Positions 41,556 to 52,739 of a DNA stretch of 64,000 nucleotides are shown here, piece by piece. Each line of letters opens with the position of its first letter. Position 1 is the stretch's first letter. The notes beneath the pieces were generated by a model. The model was given only the letters and a program-made list of their open reading frames with translations, was not told the origin of the DNA and searched no databases. The DNA is from Eledone cirrhosa. Its lineage: Eukaryota; Mollusca; Cephalopoda; Octopoda; Eledonidae. The position numbers and the translations under genes were made by a program. The stretch is from contig OZ024749.1 of NCBI GenBank assembly GCA_964016885.1, positions 20,943,751-21,007,750 on the forward strand. The letters run 5' to 3'.

Positions 41556-43203
41556 CCACTACTACTAATAATGCAAGGGACAAAAGACAAAAGACCAGCA
41601 AGCTGGAGAGCTATGTCAACCAAGGAAGCAAGGTGAACAATGTACAAACATCCCCACCACCACCAATAAACAAGGGATATTACATCCCCCTCTCATTAAC
41701 CTCCTACCACAGTACTGTTAACACTCCCTCACGCTGTCATCTATACATGACAGAGTGGAAGAGAGAGAAAGGCAGCTTTACTACATTTTTATCTCTCTGT
41801 TAAATTATGATGATTTGCGCAAATCTGGCAACTACTTCAGAATATACACACACGTGTATGTATAGAGAAATATGTACACACGTGCGTGTGTGTGTGTGTG
41901 TGTCTCTGTATGTATGTGGAAAAAGGGGGGAAAAATCGCACGGGTGAATTAACAGATAGACCACGTGATTAATAAACACCGATCTGAAAACGCGGAAAAA
42001 AATTATATACACAACAAACTTGGAGAATATATATACATATATCAATTTCATATAAAGCACGAGGACTAGAGTATTTAAAAGGTAAAAAAAAAAACCCTAA
42101 GGTTTTAGATAAAATACACAGGGCGAAGTTAAACCGTGAATACCTCCCCTCCCACACATAGTAAAGTCATACAGTGTATATGTGTGCCTTCTTTGTCTGG
42201 GAACAAAGACAATTTCAGGCGGCTCCGATGTGTGTATATTCACACACACATGCGCACAAGTACACGTGTGTGTTAACCAAATTTCTGCAAATTACAGAAG
42301 AATGATCTTTCTATCTCTCGAATATATATATATATATATATAATTTAATTCAAAACCAGTAAAACTTCACTTTAAGACATTTAAAAATTAACAAGCCATA
42401 TCTTTGTGTCATATATATAACATGTTAATTATAAAAGAATGCTGTTAACTGAAGTGACAGAGAAAGGCTTTCATATTTAAGAAGCCAGTGTGTGTGTGTG
42501 TCTACAACCAAGTGAGAGAAAGAAAGAGAGACAAGCAAGCCAGTTAGCTATGTTAGTTAAAACACACCATACACGGTGTAGAGAGAGAGAAAGAGATAGA
42601 ACTACTACTACCCCTGGGTTTTTATAACTACTATCCTTCCCTTCCTCTCTAGACAGAGAGGGATCGTTGAAACATTGATTAGGTCAAGCAAACACTCTCT
42701 CTCTCTCTCTCTATATATATATACACACACATTGTATAGCAAACACAATGTACAGAGAACGCAGTCACAATCACACATACTTCCTTTAGAGTCGACCACA
42801 CTGTAGTTTTTATTCTTTATTTTTGGCAATCTTAGCAACTAAAACATCTAAGCATAGATTGTCGATTTGTCTGTGTGTACCTCGTCGCTATACACACATC
42901 TTCCCAGGGCTGGCATGTGTGTAAGTACATATATACACGCGCATGGAGTAAAATCCCAATGGAAGGCTTCTCTACATAGGGTCGACGGAATTCATAATAT
43001 GTATACCACACACGTAAGGAACAGAATAAATAATGGTTTCATTAAATTGTAAACCATAGAAGTTACTGCCATTTTTCTCTTAATCTTACAATCCGTTTGT
43101 AACAAGCTTCTCCATTTCGCCCTATCATCTATATATACACCCGCCACCACCTTGGCTTTCGTTCCTTCCACCACAGAAAATAAAATCTTCACTATATGTA
43201 CGT
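41556..43203. other. Spacer rich in TG/CA, CT and TA runs; no gene found
   Basis: TG run 41,885-41,902, TA run 42,322-42,341, TG run 42,489-42,502, and CT then TA then CA at 42,693-42,731. The frames of 61-100 codons here are short, unsupported, and in part made of simple repeat. Confidence 0.4.
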
Positions 43204-43227
43204 ACGTTACTCTTTAAAGAGTAACGT
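43204..43227. repeat. 24-bp perfect palindrome
   Basis: Two 12-base halves, ACGTTACTCTTT and AAAGAGTAACGT, meet without a loop. Confidence 0.9.
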
Positions 43228-43309
43228 AAGGTGCTGAGAATAAAGACGAGATAGGGACAGCGCTCGTGTTACGAACATCCATCCGTACCAGTCAACTACT
43301 ACGGTCTGA

Positions 43310-43370
43310 TATAATCGTCTTTTCCCTACCCCCACAAATCGTTGGCCTCGTGCCTAAATTAGAAAGCATT
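43310..43370 (+). mobile_element. SINE-A long-tail fragment
   Basis: ATAATCGTCTTTTCCCTACC, CCCACAAATCGTTGGCCTCG, TGCCTAAATTAGAAA. A second, separate SINE-A starts at once after it. Confidence 0.7.
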
Positions 43371-43372
43371 TT

Positions 43373-43545
43373 GGCAGTATCGGTAGAGGGTCGGGCGCCA
43401 TGCTTTGACGTATAGAGTTACGGCTCTTGCCATTCTGAGTTCAAATCCAGCTGAGGTTAACTTTGCCTTTCATCCTTATGGGGTTGATAAAATAAAGTAC
43501 CAGTAATACACTGCTGGCCTTGTGCCAAACGTAGAAACAATTATT
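43373..43545 (+). mobile_element. SINE-A, near full length
   Basis: TGGCAGTATCGGTAGAGGGT, GCGCCATGCTTTGACGTATA, GAGTTCAAATCCAGCTGAGG, ATGGGGTTGATAAAATAAAG and CCAAACGTAGAAACAATTAT. Confidence 0.9.
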
Positions 43546-43626
43546 CTTAATCTTAAGATGATTTCATTAGAATGCGAGATACCCTTAACTGTTTCGACAT
43601 ACAGGCACCATATTACGATTAATGGA

Positions 43627-43936
43627 CCTCCGTCGGTCACAACGATTCACCCTCCAGTTACTCAGGTCACTGGAACGGCCCACACGTGAAAATAACGTGT
43701 GGGCGACTGAGTAACCCACATGCACATGTAATCATAGGGCAATTAATTCTCGGGGAGATTCAGCCAGACTCAATCCATATCACTGTCTCCTTAAAATTAC
43801 AGGTACAGACCACCTGACTTCACCAAGACCTACATCGACCCAGGGGTCTGGTAGAACAGCCGAAATACGAAGGAACTGGATCGAACCCGGTACCTATAGA
43901 TAGCGAAGCGAATTTCTTGACCAATGGGCGGCCATG
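43627..43936 (-). mobile_element. SINE-D copy with hairpin
   Basis: CCTCCGTCGGTCACAACGAT, TTAATTCTCGGGGAGATTCA and GGATCGAACCCGGTACC (box-B side). Near the left it has GGCCCACACGTGAAAATAAC then GTGTGGGC, a 9-bp stem with a 7-base loop. Confidence 0.6.
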
Positions 43937-43939
43937 TTA

Positions 43940-44160
43940 ACGACCGCTTTTTCCCTGCTAGCAAGGGTTGGTACAGGTCTACATATTATAACAGTCAGGA
44001 CTAGAGCGGAGCTACTGACCTGCCAAACAAGCTGTGGAAGAAGGCAGGGAGGGGGTTTGTATCTCATCGACACACCACGGTCTCACGTCCTACCGACTGC
44101 ACCAAGAAAGGCTGTCATGTCTTTGACACATTCAATTGAAGGGTCCCCCCCTCCCCCCCT
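43940..44160. mobile_element. SINE-like fragments (SINE-B/C tail, GTCATGTCTT type)
   Basis: GCTTTTTCCCTGCTAGCAAG resembles the SINE-B tail complement. GGTCTCACGTCCTACCGACT, GGCTGTCATGTCTTTGACAC and CAATTGAAGGGTCCCC match the 39.5 and 58.3 kb pieces. The 111-codon frame at 43,934-44,269 spans these and is not supported as a gene. Confidence 0.55.
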
Positions 44161-44199
44161 ATACTGCACAGGCAGCGACACATACGGTTTTCTAACATT

Positions 44200-44341
44200 A
44201 CCTTTACGGTTCGAAATTAGAAAAGCTAGACTAATTGCGCATGCTCCGCCCACATATATTGCACATTAGGGTCCGCGCACTGAACTTCGCAGCAAATCCG
44301 GCGAGATATTTTCATTTTTTTCTAATTTCGAACCGTAAAGA
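44200..44341. mobile_element. Short element with perfect 23-bp inverted ends
   Basis: Left CTTTACGGTTCGAAATTAGA, AAA. Right end is its exact complement (TTTCTAATTTCGAACCGTAA, AG). The 95-bp interior is GC-rich (GCGCATGCTCCGCCCACATA, GGGTCCGCGCACTGAACTTC), in contrast to the AT-rich flanks. No frame. A target duplication is not clear, so the superfamily is open. Confidence 0.85.
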
Positions 44342-44398
44342 TGTGAATGCATACACACCGCACTTCAAACACACACACACGCCACGTCTGTGACGGTC

Positions 44399-44729
44399 AT
44401 CCGTCGGTTTCGACGACGAGTTTTCCAGCAGATATTCCAACAACGGAACAGCCTGCTCGTGGAATATAAATTAACGTGTAAGTAGCTAGCTAAACATTCC
44501 ATATACACGCGCACCCTTGACGTAGTTCTCAGGGAGATCTGGTACGGCTGTGTGTGTGTGCTGAACCTTTGAATTGCAGGTCAGGTACTATTCATTTTTG
44601 TCAGCTGAATGGGCTAGAACAATGTGAAATAAAGTCTCTTGCTCAAGGACACAAAACGCAGGTGAGAATCGAACGCACGACCATACGAATGTGAGACCAA
44701 CACACTTAGCTACTAAGCCATGCACCTTC
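44399..44729 (-). mobile_element. SINE-D, full length
   Basis: ATCCGTCGGTTTCGACGACG, AACAGCCTGCTCGTGGAATA, ACGTAGTTCTCAGGGAGATC, AATGTGAAATAAAGTCTCTT, GCTCAAGGACACAAAACGCA, GAGAATCGAACGCACGACCA (box-B side), TTAGCTACTAAGCCATGCAC (box-A side). Confidence 0.85.
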
Positions 44730-45143
44730 ACACACACACACGTGTCCACAGAATTCTGCACTCTACTACAGAACATATACTACACACAAAATTATACATA
44801 CATACAAGACAAAAGATTAGCTGTGTGATGATGTGGTATATGTATGCATATATATATATAATGCGATTTTAGAATTTCAGAGAAAGAACCCATATTTTAT
44901 ATATTTAGATATCAATCTCAGATAGAGAAATAATTTTTTGCTAAAAAATAAATAAAATGGTTAAATGCCACTTCCTATATATATATATATATATATATAT
45001 ATAATGCATAATAGAATCTTTGTATGTCTTACACACACACAGTGATAAATTGTTTCCAGCACTTGATATCAAACAGCAAATCTTTTAAAGACTTGCTAGG
45101 ATTACGAAGCGTGCGTATGAATGTACATGCGCGTATGTGTATG

Positions 45144-45148
<5 letters not shown>

Positions 45149-45199
<51 letters not shown>
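45149..45199. repeat. (TA)n microsatellite with TG/GTAT flanks
   Basis: About 25 TA units between two GTATGTATG-type stretches. Long frames on both strands here translate to alternating Y/I/H/T or V/C/M and are artefacts. Confidence 0.95.
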
Positions 45200-45203
<4 letters not shown>

Positions 45204-45359
45204 GGAATGTATGTATGTGTGTATGTATGTATGTGTGTATATATATACACATACAGACCTAAAATGTGTGGGTGTTGACTGTTTGAAAAAATACATTGAA
45301 TGTGAAGCAAAGACCTAATAAAATACATTCTATAATCTAACACACACACACACACCATC

Positions 45360-45490
45360 ATCACATCACGACTCTTTTACGTCCGCTATCCATGTTGGCA
45401 TGATCCACCCAAGGGCCACATCTAAATCATATTCAAATTTTTGGCATGGTGTCTATAAAGAGATATCTTTCCTAACGCCAAGCACTGTAC
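45360..45490 (-). mobile_element. SINE-C fragment
   Basis: TTTTACGTCCGCTATCCATG, TTGGCATGATCCACCCAAGG, TCTTTCCTAACGCCAAGCAC. Confidence 0.6.
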
Positions 45491-45599
45491 AGAGTGTATA
45501 CACACACACACATATATATCAAACTGGTATGACAGAGTGGTAGGTTTGTACCGTTGTGACCAGTCATCCTGGTGGGGCTCATCCCTCATCAGACCCTAA

Positions 45600-45735
45600 C
45601 ACAACCTGGTACTTTATCGACTCCAAAAGGAACAAAAACGCCGGTAGCTGACCTCAGCAGAATTTGAACTAGGTCTACAGGGAACCGGAACAACAATTGA
45701 CCGACAATCCAATAACTCTGCCAACTCGTCGTATA
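45600..45735 (-). mobile_element. SINE-A, diverged
   Basis: CTGGTACTTTATCGACTCCA, AACAAAAACGCCGGTAGC, CTCAGCAGAATTTGAACTAG, CCGACAATCCAATAACTCTG, CCAACTCGTCG. Confidence 0.65.
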
Positions 45736-45978
45736 AATAATATAGACACAGACATATATAGATATATTTCATTAGTTTCTGACCAGATTCCTTGTGAACC
45801 GAAACGGAATTAATTCTGTAAAGCCAGGATATAATAAAGTGCATCACAACTCTATACGGTGGGCTATCGAGCACTTTGTATCTATGCGCCTTGCTTTTAT
45901 TAGCGAAATACATCACACTCATCCACACGCACGCACTATATACATGGCTCTACACACACACAGCAATGACAATCTTAT

Positions 45979-46097
45979 GTTCTGAGTTCAAATTCCGCTG
46001 AGGTTAACTTTGCCTTTCATCCTTACGAGGTCGATAAAATAAAGTACCAGTAATGCTCTGGAATAATTGCTGGCTTTGTGCCAAAAGTAGAATCAAT

Positions 46098-46101
<4 letters not shown>
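45979..46101 (+). mobile_element. SINE-A, head lost
   Basis: TTCTGAGTTCAAATTCCGCT, CCTTACGAGGTCGATAAAAT, TGCCAAAAGTAGAATCAATT, followed at once by a (TA)n tract. Confidence 0.9.
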
Positions 46102-46128
<27 letters not shown>

Positions 46129-46129
46129 C

Positions 46130-46440
46130 CGTCCCTAAAGCGTGCTTGAGGACTGCTCCCACGACCCTCTCAGGAATAAGTAAGCAAAAAAAATGTATGT
46201 TAGCAGTGAAAATAGGAGCAGGGAGTTTTCGTGCGCAAGTGTAAATGTCATCTGTTTGACAAATGACCTTTAAACAAGAAGCTCCCAGACGCCACTGAAT
46301 CACTGGTATAGCTTCACAACCATAATTTACAATATAGGACATTCGCTCTAGCCATGCAACGAATGCCGTTTCTCCAGTTTGGACAACTACATACATGAGG
46401 AAAAGAACGTAAAAAGGATGAATTAAAAAGATTGGTTTTC
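46130..46440. other. Unassigned GC-moderate block
   Basis: The 99-codon minus-strand frame 46,097-46,396 and a 63-codon plus frame cover it. Its composition is less AT-rich than the flanks. I see no domain, TIR or SINE part. Confidence 0.35.
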
Positions 46441-46748
46441 AATATCAGAAGCAGTTATGTTACCCCAGACTGCAATATGTATGTGTGTGTGTGTATATAT
46501 ATATACACACACGCATGTACAGTATACCACACATTCAAATTTAGCAGGTAAGGGTATACATATATATATACAGATATTTTATTACACGGTATGCGAATAT
46601 GCATCTTATAGTTACTTCATAAACTCACTCACACACGCACACACATACAATGTATGTGTGTACGTTATGTATATATTAGCTACCACATAGAAACCAACAG
46701 AACCATTAGTCAAACCTATACTATAAATATATGTCCACATATCACACA

Positions 46749-47104
46749 AACTGGCGTATAAGTCGCAACTGCATTCATCATCTTCGTTTAACGTCCATCT
46801 TCCACGCTAGCATGGGTTAGACGGGAGTTGTCCCACTTGAGGCAAGGTAGGTCGGGTGACCATGTCTCGGTCATATAGGACTATCTGGCAGGTTTTCTAC
46901 AGCTGGATGCCCTTCCTAACACCAACCCCATTTACAGTGTGGAACTGGGAACTTTTTTACCTACCTACACGACCACATTACAGCGTGGGCTTTTTTTTTT
47001 TTTTTTGTCGTGACACCTACACGATCTCGATTATTCTAAATACATTTCCAAAAACTGAATCCTGACGTACGTTTGTGGGGAAACAGTGCGACTTATACAC
47101 GAGC
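46749..47104. mobile_element. TIR element (GCGTATAAGTCGCA) split by a SINE
   Basis: Left TGGCGTATAAGTCGCAACTG and the complement of the right end CTCGTGTATAAGTCGCACTG form imperfect inverted ends. A SINE-B/C copy fills most of the interior. Confidence 0.55.
46775..47028 (-). mobile_element. SINE-B/C hybrid with two modules
   Basis: CATCTTCGTTTAACGTCCAT, CTAGCATGGGTTAGACGGGA, CATGTCTCGGTCATATAGGA, CAGCTGGATGCCCTTCCTAA, then two module versions: ACTGGGAACTTTTTTACC and GTGGGC with a 16-base T run. It links the C-type tail to the B-type module region in one molecule. Confidence 0.8.
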
Positions 47105-47274
47105 ACAGAGTATATGTACACACACAATGAAAAGTAAAAAAAAGGGGGGGGGGTCTAGAAGAACCCGAATAAGCTCATGGGCACTGCCCTTCTCAAAGTG
47201 TTTTTAAAAATATCGCTATTGCACTAATCACAGACTAAGGTTTCGATTCCACCCATCTCCCCGTTATAAACAAT

Positions 47275-47420
47275 TTCTAATTAATGGTGAACACCCCACG
47301 TATTTAACTGGTTCTTTATAGCCCTGGAAGAATGAACGCTAAAATTGACCTCGACGAGGCTGAAACAAATACCACAAAGTATCTTGTGCGATCCTCTACC
47401 GATTCTGTCAATGAACCTTG
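47275..47420 (-). mobile_element. SINE-A, old copy
   Basis: CAATTTCTAATTAATGGTG, AGCCCTGGAAGAATGAACGC, TTGACCTCGACGAGGCTGAA and TGCGATCCTCTACCGATTCT, then GTCAATG. Strongly diverged. Confidence 0.55.
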
Positions 47421-47757
47421 GCTTCTCGACATGCTAAAAACAACAGCAAAACCTACAGCAAATTACGCACTGCTGTCTCAATGAAAAGCCACACTATCAT
47501 GATTGGAAGGCTTTTGGTCATCTAAGTTCATTTAAAAGTCGGGAAGAGGGCTAAAACATACATAGCAAAGTAATATGGCTAGTTATACACACGTGATTGA
47601 GTGTATATACATATATATACACACAGATACACATATACAAGTTTATATACTACACACATACAAGCATATATGTAGATGCAATTGTTCACATACCAAGATT
47701 AGTCTCACATCAGTAAATCTATCTGCGCACTAGTGTTCTGACATTATATATGTACAC

Positions 47758-47761
<4 letters not shown>

Positions 47762-47804
<43 letters not shown>
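47762..47804. repeat. (TA)n microsatellite
   Basis: About 20 TA units. Confidence 0.95.
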
Positions 47805-47811
<7 letters not shown>

Positions 47812-47824
47812 TAAAAAATGAAAT

Positions 47825-48115
47825 TTACCGTTCACATGTATGTTTAGCTGACCTCCTACAAATTCATGTGAAGTTTCTTGGGTGTAAAAAAAAATAGAGA
47901 CCCAACTCAGCCTTATCAACACTATATATACAGCTCACATAAGAGGATTTATCTGACCTACGTGGTTACATTTCACAGGAGACATTATTGGGATGGAGGA
48001 GAGCTTCAAAAACAGTTGAGGGAACCCCCAGTCGTATTATGAAAGGAAACATGAAATGAAGCGTCTTGCTCAAGAAGACAACGCGCCGCTCGGTCCAAGA
48101 GCTCAGACACAACAC
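47825..48115 (-). mobile_element. SINE-F copy, near full length
   Basis: CACATGTATGTTTAGCTGAC, AGTTTCTTGGGTGTAAAAAA, GGAAACATGAAATGAAGCGT, CTTGCTCAAGAAGACAACGC and CGCTCGGTCCAAGAGCTCAG. It ties the TTTAGCTGACCTCC tail to the CTTGCTCAAG core. Confidence 0.75.
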
Positions 48116-48679
48116 ACACACATAAGTGTGTATATACATATATATATATATGGTGTATATACATTCTACGCGTTTGTTATACATGCATATATATTATAAA
48201 CATAGGTAATTCGGTTAACGTTCGTAAAATGAATGGTATTAAATACGCGAGGGAGGGGCATTACTACCACAACATATATACATATGTGTTGTAGAAGAGG
48301 CATGAAAAATGTCAGACTTGTCATAATGGTGATGAAAGAGAACGCCAGTTAGTTATATAGCTATAAAATATACACTATGTTAGACAGCGTATATATATAC
48401 ACACACACACATATATTTGAAGCACATCAAAAGTACCACTCATAAAGCATGTATATTTTACACACACACACACACGTAATGTATATATAATCGATACACA
48501 TACGTTACTTAAACTGGCGAGGAGGTATGTATGTATATGAAACACAAGCTATAACTATATCACACAACTTTATGGACGAAATTTACACGCACACACATAT
48601 CTATACATACATACTATTTTACGTTAGTTCTTTTTTTAATTCGGAGTTAAATAAAACCCAGTCAAAGCCGATGTTCCAT

Positions 48680-48790
48680 TTCATGCTTCCGGGGAGATCG
48701 ATAAATTTATGTACCAGCCAAAACAACTGGTATTGATTTGATCACCCCCCCCCTCTCCATATCATTTGTGGTCCTGTTTTATCTGTTAAA
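48680..48790 (+). mobile_element. SINE-A, diverged tail
   Basis: CCATTTCATGCTTCCGGGGA, GATCGATAAATTTATGTACC, TGGTATTGATTTGATCACCC, TTGTGGTCCTGTTTTATCTG. Confidence 0.55.
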
Positions 48791-49034
48791 AAATATATCC
48801 TTAATATATCATATCAACAATGCCTTTCATCATTCTGGCAGGTGGGGGAAGGCCCAACATATAATTAGGGTACCAGCAATGTACGGAGAGGAGGAGTGGG
48901 GTGTTCGTCTAACCGACTAAATACTATAAACATTCCACCACCACCTCCAGGGAGAAGCGGATCACGGACAATAGAGGCCGAAACATGACAAAAATATCTC
49001 GTCTGACTCACCAAATTCAATGCCTACACACACA

Positions 49035-49195
49035 AGAGTTGGCTGAAAAAGTTCAGATTGACTATGAAGGAGAGATGCTAGAGCTGTGAAATTTTGCATG
49101 CATTAATTTCAACTGTTACTATGTTGAAAAATAAACCTCATTTGGTCATTCCATGAGTATCTTGGACATTCTATGAACTTTTCAGCCGACCCTCG
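49035..49195. mobile_element. mariner-type MITE
   Basis: Left AGAGTTGGCTGAAAAAGTTC and, complemented, the right end CGAGGGTCGGCTGAAAAGTT are inverted repeats. The interior has GACTATGAAGGAGAGATGCT and GAGCTGTGAAATTTTGCATG. TA follows the right end. Relatives at 60,699 and 60,873. GGNTGGCTGAAAAGTT-type ends are common in mariner elements. Confidence 0.75.
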
Positions 49196-49216
49196 TATGT
49201 GTGTGTGAGTATATAT

Positions 49217-49558
49217 GGAGGCACATGGCTTAGTGGTTAGAGCATTGGCCTTGCAATCGAAAGGTTGTGAGTTCAATTCTCAGACCGGGTGATGTGTTGT
49301 TTCCTTGAGCAAGACACTTTATTTCACATTGCTCCAGTTTACTCAGCTGTAGAAATGAGATGATAGGGACTGGGGTCCAAATCATTCCACTGCAAAGTGG
49401 TCGTGGAGGCGCCACGGCAAAAAAGCACCCAGCACTCACTGTAAATGAGGTTGGTGTTAGGAAGGGCATCCAGCTGTATAAATCAAGCCAGAATTAGTTC
49501 CCGTCCCACCCTTGCAAGCAGGGAAAAATGGACGTAAAATGAAATGATGATGATGATA
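49217..49558 (+). mobile_element. SINE-B, full length
   Basis: GGAGGCACATGGCTTAGTGG head, GGTTGTGAGTTCAATTCTCA box B, TTCCTTGAGCAAGACACTTT core, one AAAAAAGCACCCAGCAC module, TGCAAGCAGGGAAAAATGGA tail, (GAT)n end. The minus-strand frame at 49,230-49,469 is antisense to it. Confidence 0.9.
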
Positions 49559-50513
49559 TATATATGAGCTTGAGCATGCTAAATGAAACTTGGTGGTGAA
49601 TTGTGACTTCGATCTCGAATGTCAATTATTCACTCGTCTCTCCCTTCCTCTTTCTACATTATCATCATCATCATCAGTAACGAAATCCAATCACTATTGA
49701 ACATGGTCGATCAAGACAAGGAAAAGCATATGGAGGAGAACAAAAAGTGTATATAAAGGGTGACGTTGGGAGAGGGTAACAGCAGGTATTTAAGGACAAT
49801 AGATCTCATTTGAAAAACGAAAATACGCCATCCAATTCACCGGATTCATTTTGCATGCTCCGTTCACACACACGAGCTGACGAAGGAACACCAACGAGTG
49901 CGTGTGTATATATATATATATATATGTGTATATACACACACACACGCACGAAAAAAAAAGCAATGAACCCGACGAAATATTTTCTTTATCGACAAACGAG
50001 TTAAATCTATTGTCAAACACTCCCAGTCCTACAAAAAAGGTGAGGGAAGAAGAAAGGAAAGGACAGGAAGCTACCGGCATTGACATCCCTCCGATGCATG
50101 CATCATCATCATTACCACCACCACACTACGAACAAACGAACCTTATACGTGGTCACTTAAACTAATGGAAACAACACCAGCAAAAATCTCATCCAAAGTG
50201 TCTAAGACACACTGGACAGTTCAGTGCTCTCAGAATGATCGGAAAGGTCTGGCGTGTGATAAATGAAATGGGGGTTTACATTTAGAAAGTATAAGAGTTA
50301 GATAGAGAGAGATATAAGGACTATCAAATGGGATGGGGGCTACATAGGTTTAAAAAGTATAAGAAATACACGAGAGAGAAATCGTGATGAGAAGAGACAA
50401 AGAAAAATTATAAGCTCCCTACATTATCAATTCTTTCGCATTAAACTATTACTATTAACGATTAAATGATACAACTACCACCACTACTACTATTAACAAG
50501 TAATAGTGTTCAT
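49559..50513. other. Spacer, no gene found
   Basis: (ATC)n at 49,657-49,676 and 50,098-50,110, TA/CA run at 49,906-49,945. A weak direct repeat (ATAAATGAAATGGGGGTTTA, TATCAAATGGGATGGGGGCT) lies at 50,258-50,360. Confidence 0.4.
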
Positions 50514-50605
50514 TTTGCCTTTCATCCTTACGGGGTCGATAAAATAAAGTACAAGTAATACACTGGTGTAATAGCTGGCCTTGTGCCAAAAGTAGAAACA
50601 ATTAT
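50514..50605 (+). mobile_element. SINE-A, 3' part only
   Basis: TTTGCCTTTCATCCTTACGG, GGTCGATAAAATAAAGTACA, TTGTGCCAAAAGTAGAAACA. Confidence 0.9.
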
Positions 50606-52560
50606 ATTAGGACTGAGTGACGTGCGTGTAATATATATATATATACATATCCATGTGTGCTCGAGATTAATAAAGGACAGCGGTTTTATATTAGATTTAC
50701 TTACACAAAGGATACAGTTTAGCCTCACCCTTCACTGTGTGTGTGTGTATATGTATATACATTTATATACAGTATGTATAAAAACATCTACAAAATGTGT
50801 ACAGCTTCACACAATCTTGTGTATATTAACTACACACACAAAGGATAGAAATAGTTTAGCTTCACACTGTGTGTGTACACATCAGATCACAAACTTGTAT
50901 ATAAATTACACACACACACACATCTGGTTAAGGTGCTTTCGTTAGAGACATGCTTTCAAGCGACATTCGTCGTATGCACACACACACACAATGAACTTTA
51001 GCACTTTCAACGCTAACATCTTGCTTGAATCATAAAACATCATTAATCCAAATATATAATATATATAGTTCCTATTTCAACATCAGACACATATATACAT
51101 ACATTTGATTACATATTACAGTAGCTATTCTAACTAATGGGCTTAATAAAGCAACCATTTTATATTAATATATGCATATGGATTGTATAACAATCCAGAC
51201 ATATATATATATATATATATACATACACACAGACATGTATATAAATTATTGACATTAAACCAAGACAAATGTAATCAGATTATATATAATCATATACACA
51301 TTACTTACTAACTATACACACGACAACTTTACAATGACAAAGAACAGACAACTTTACAATGACAAAGCTATTTGTATGTCTGTACTTTTATATATATATA
51401 TATATTGAATACATATGTACATGCACACATAAAACAGTAGTGAAACTTCGAAGTTACAGTAATCCTTCAGTATATATATGTGTGTGATCATGATGGAACA
51501 TAATGAGATTGTAAATTCTATTGTGTATGTGTGTGTGTGTGTGTATATATATATATACATACACATAGGATCGCCAACGAGAATCTCTAAGTAGATTCAC
51601 ATTAAACACAGCTTTGAATATATATATATATATGTGTGCGTGTGTATATAAGAGTAGATGAAATCATATGGGTGTAGATTAAATATCACTCTTGTATCAG
51701 TATAAAAAGAGGAAAAACTAAAGGTGTATGTATGTATATATAGTCATATTATTGGCAAACCAGGAAACCTCAACTAGCAACAGAGTATAATCTAGGTAAT
51801 ATAATATATACAACATCCCAACAAGCTGATGTATATATGATCCCGCACTTAATATATATACATGTGTATGTGTATATATATGACTGCATGATGCACGATA
51901 CGGTATGCACACGTGTATAAAAGTAAGTACATACTTAGTTATGTGTATGACATACAATACATAAACACACACATTACATGTACTATAGAAATATGGGCGT
52001 GAAGTTATCCATATCACACATACATATACACGCGCATACAAAAGTTACACACAAGACATGCATGTCTTAAAACATAACATACAGATCTATCTCTATATAA
52101 AAATATACATACACACAAATCTACACTATGTATAAATAACTGACATTTTACACATTTAAAGAGCATAGAAATATTTTAATAAAATTATAGATTTTCAAAC
52201 TTGCTAGTCTATACACACCTATATTGTATAATGTACACAACACATTTATTAACATTACATATGTAATTATATATACACACTGTATTCATTGTGTACATAT
52301 ACTATATCCATGTAGTGTATAAGTACTAACATACGTACGCATATACATACACACACACTCATGCATGCATATATATACTACAAACACATTGTGCTATTCA
52401 ATTTGCTCCGTAAAAGTGGAAGAGGAAGAGATAGACTTCAACGTGAAGTTAAGGTAGATAAACATATTTAAATGAAATGTGTACATACATACATATATAT
52501 ATATATTATACACAGATCTGTAACTAAACGTTAGTATGTATATATACATTTGTGTGTATG
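50606..52560. other. Extended TA/CA/ATGT-rich region; no gene found
   Basis: Nearly continuous low-complexity text of TATATA, CACACA, ATACATAC and TGTGTG blocks over 2 kb. ACACAAAGGATA occurs at 50,703 and 50,837 with GTTTAGC following each time, a diverged tandem repeat. CAACTTTACAATGACAAAG also occurs twice (51,324 and 51,349). Confidence 0.6.
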
Positions 52561-52739
52561 TTTATACTACTTACCCGTTCATTATTTTCAAAACACCACC
52601 GAGAAAAAAAGCGCGTCGAGTCCGAATGTCTCTCAAGAAAAACCACTTGCTTCAGTTGCAAATGGCGGTAAAAAAAACGTCTCCACGCGGGGTAGCCGCT
52701 CTACGATACCCGGATGTCAAACGGGGAATAACAGACACT

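Noticed and set aside
45024..45364. Overlapping open frames of 64-111 codons on both strands
   Set aside because: They cross a (TA)n and (GTAT)n tract and translate to alternating Y/I/H/T/V. No domain or start context.
46097..46396. 99-codon minus-strand frame as a gene
   Set aside because: Ends in TA microsatellite translation (IYIYIY) and shows no domain.
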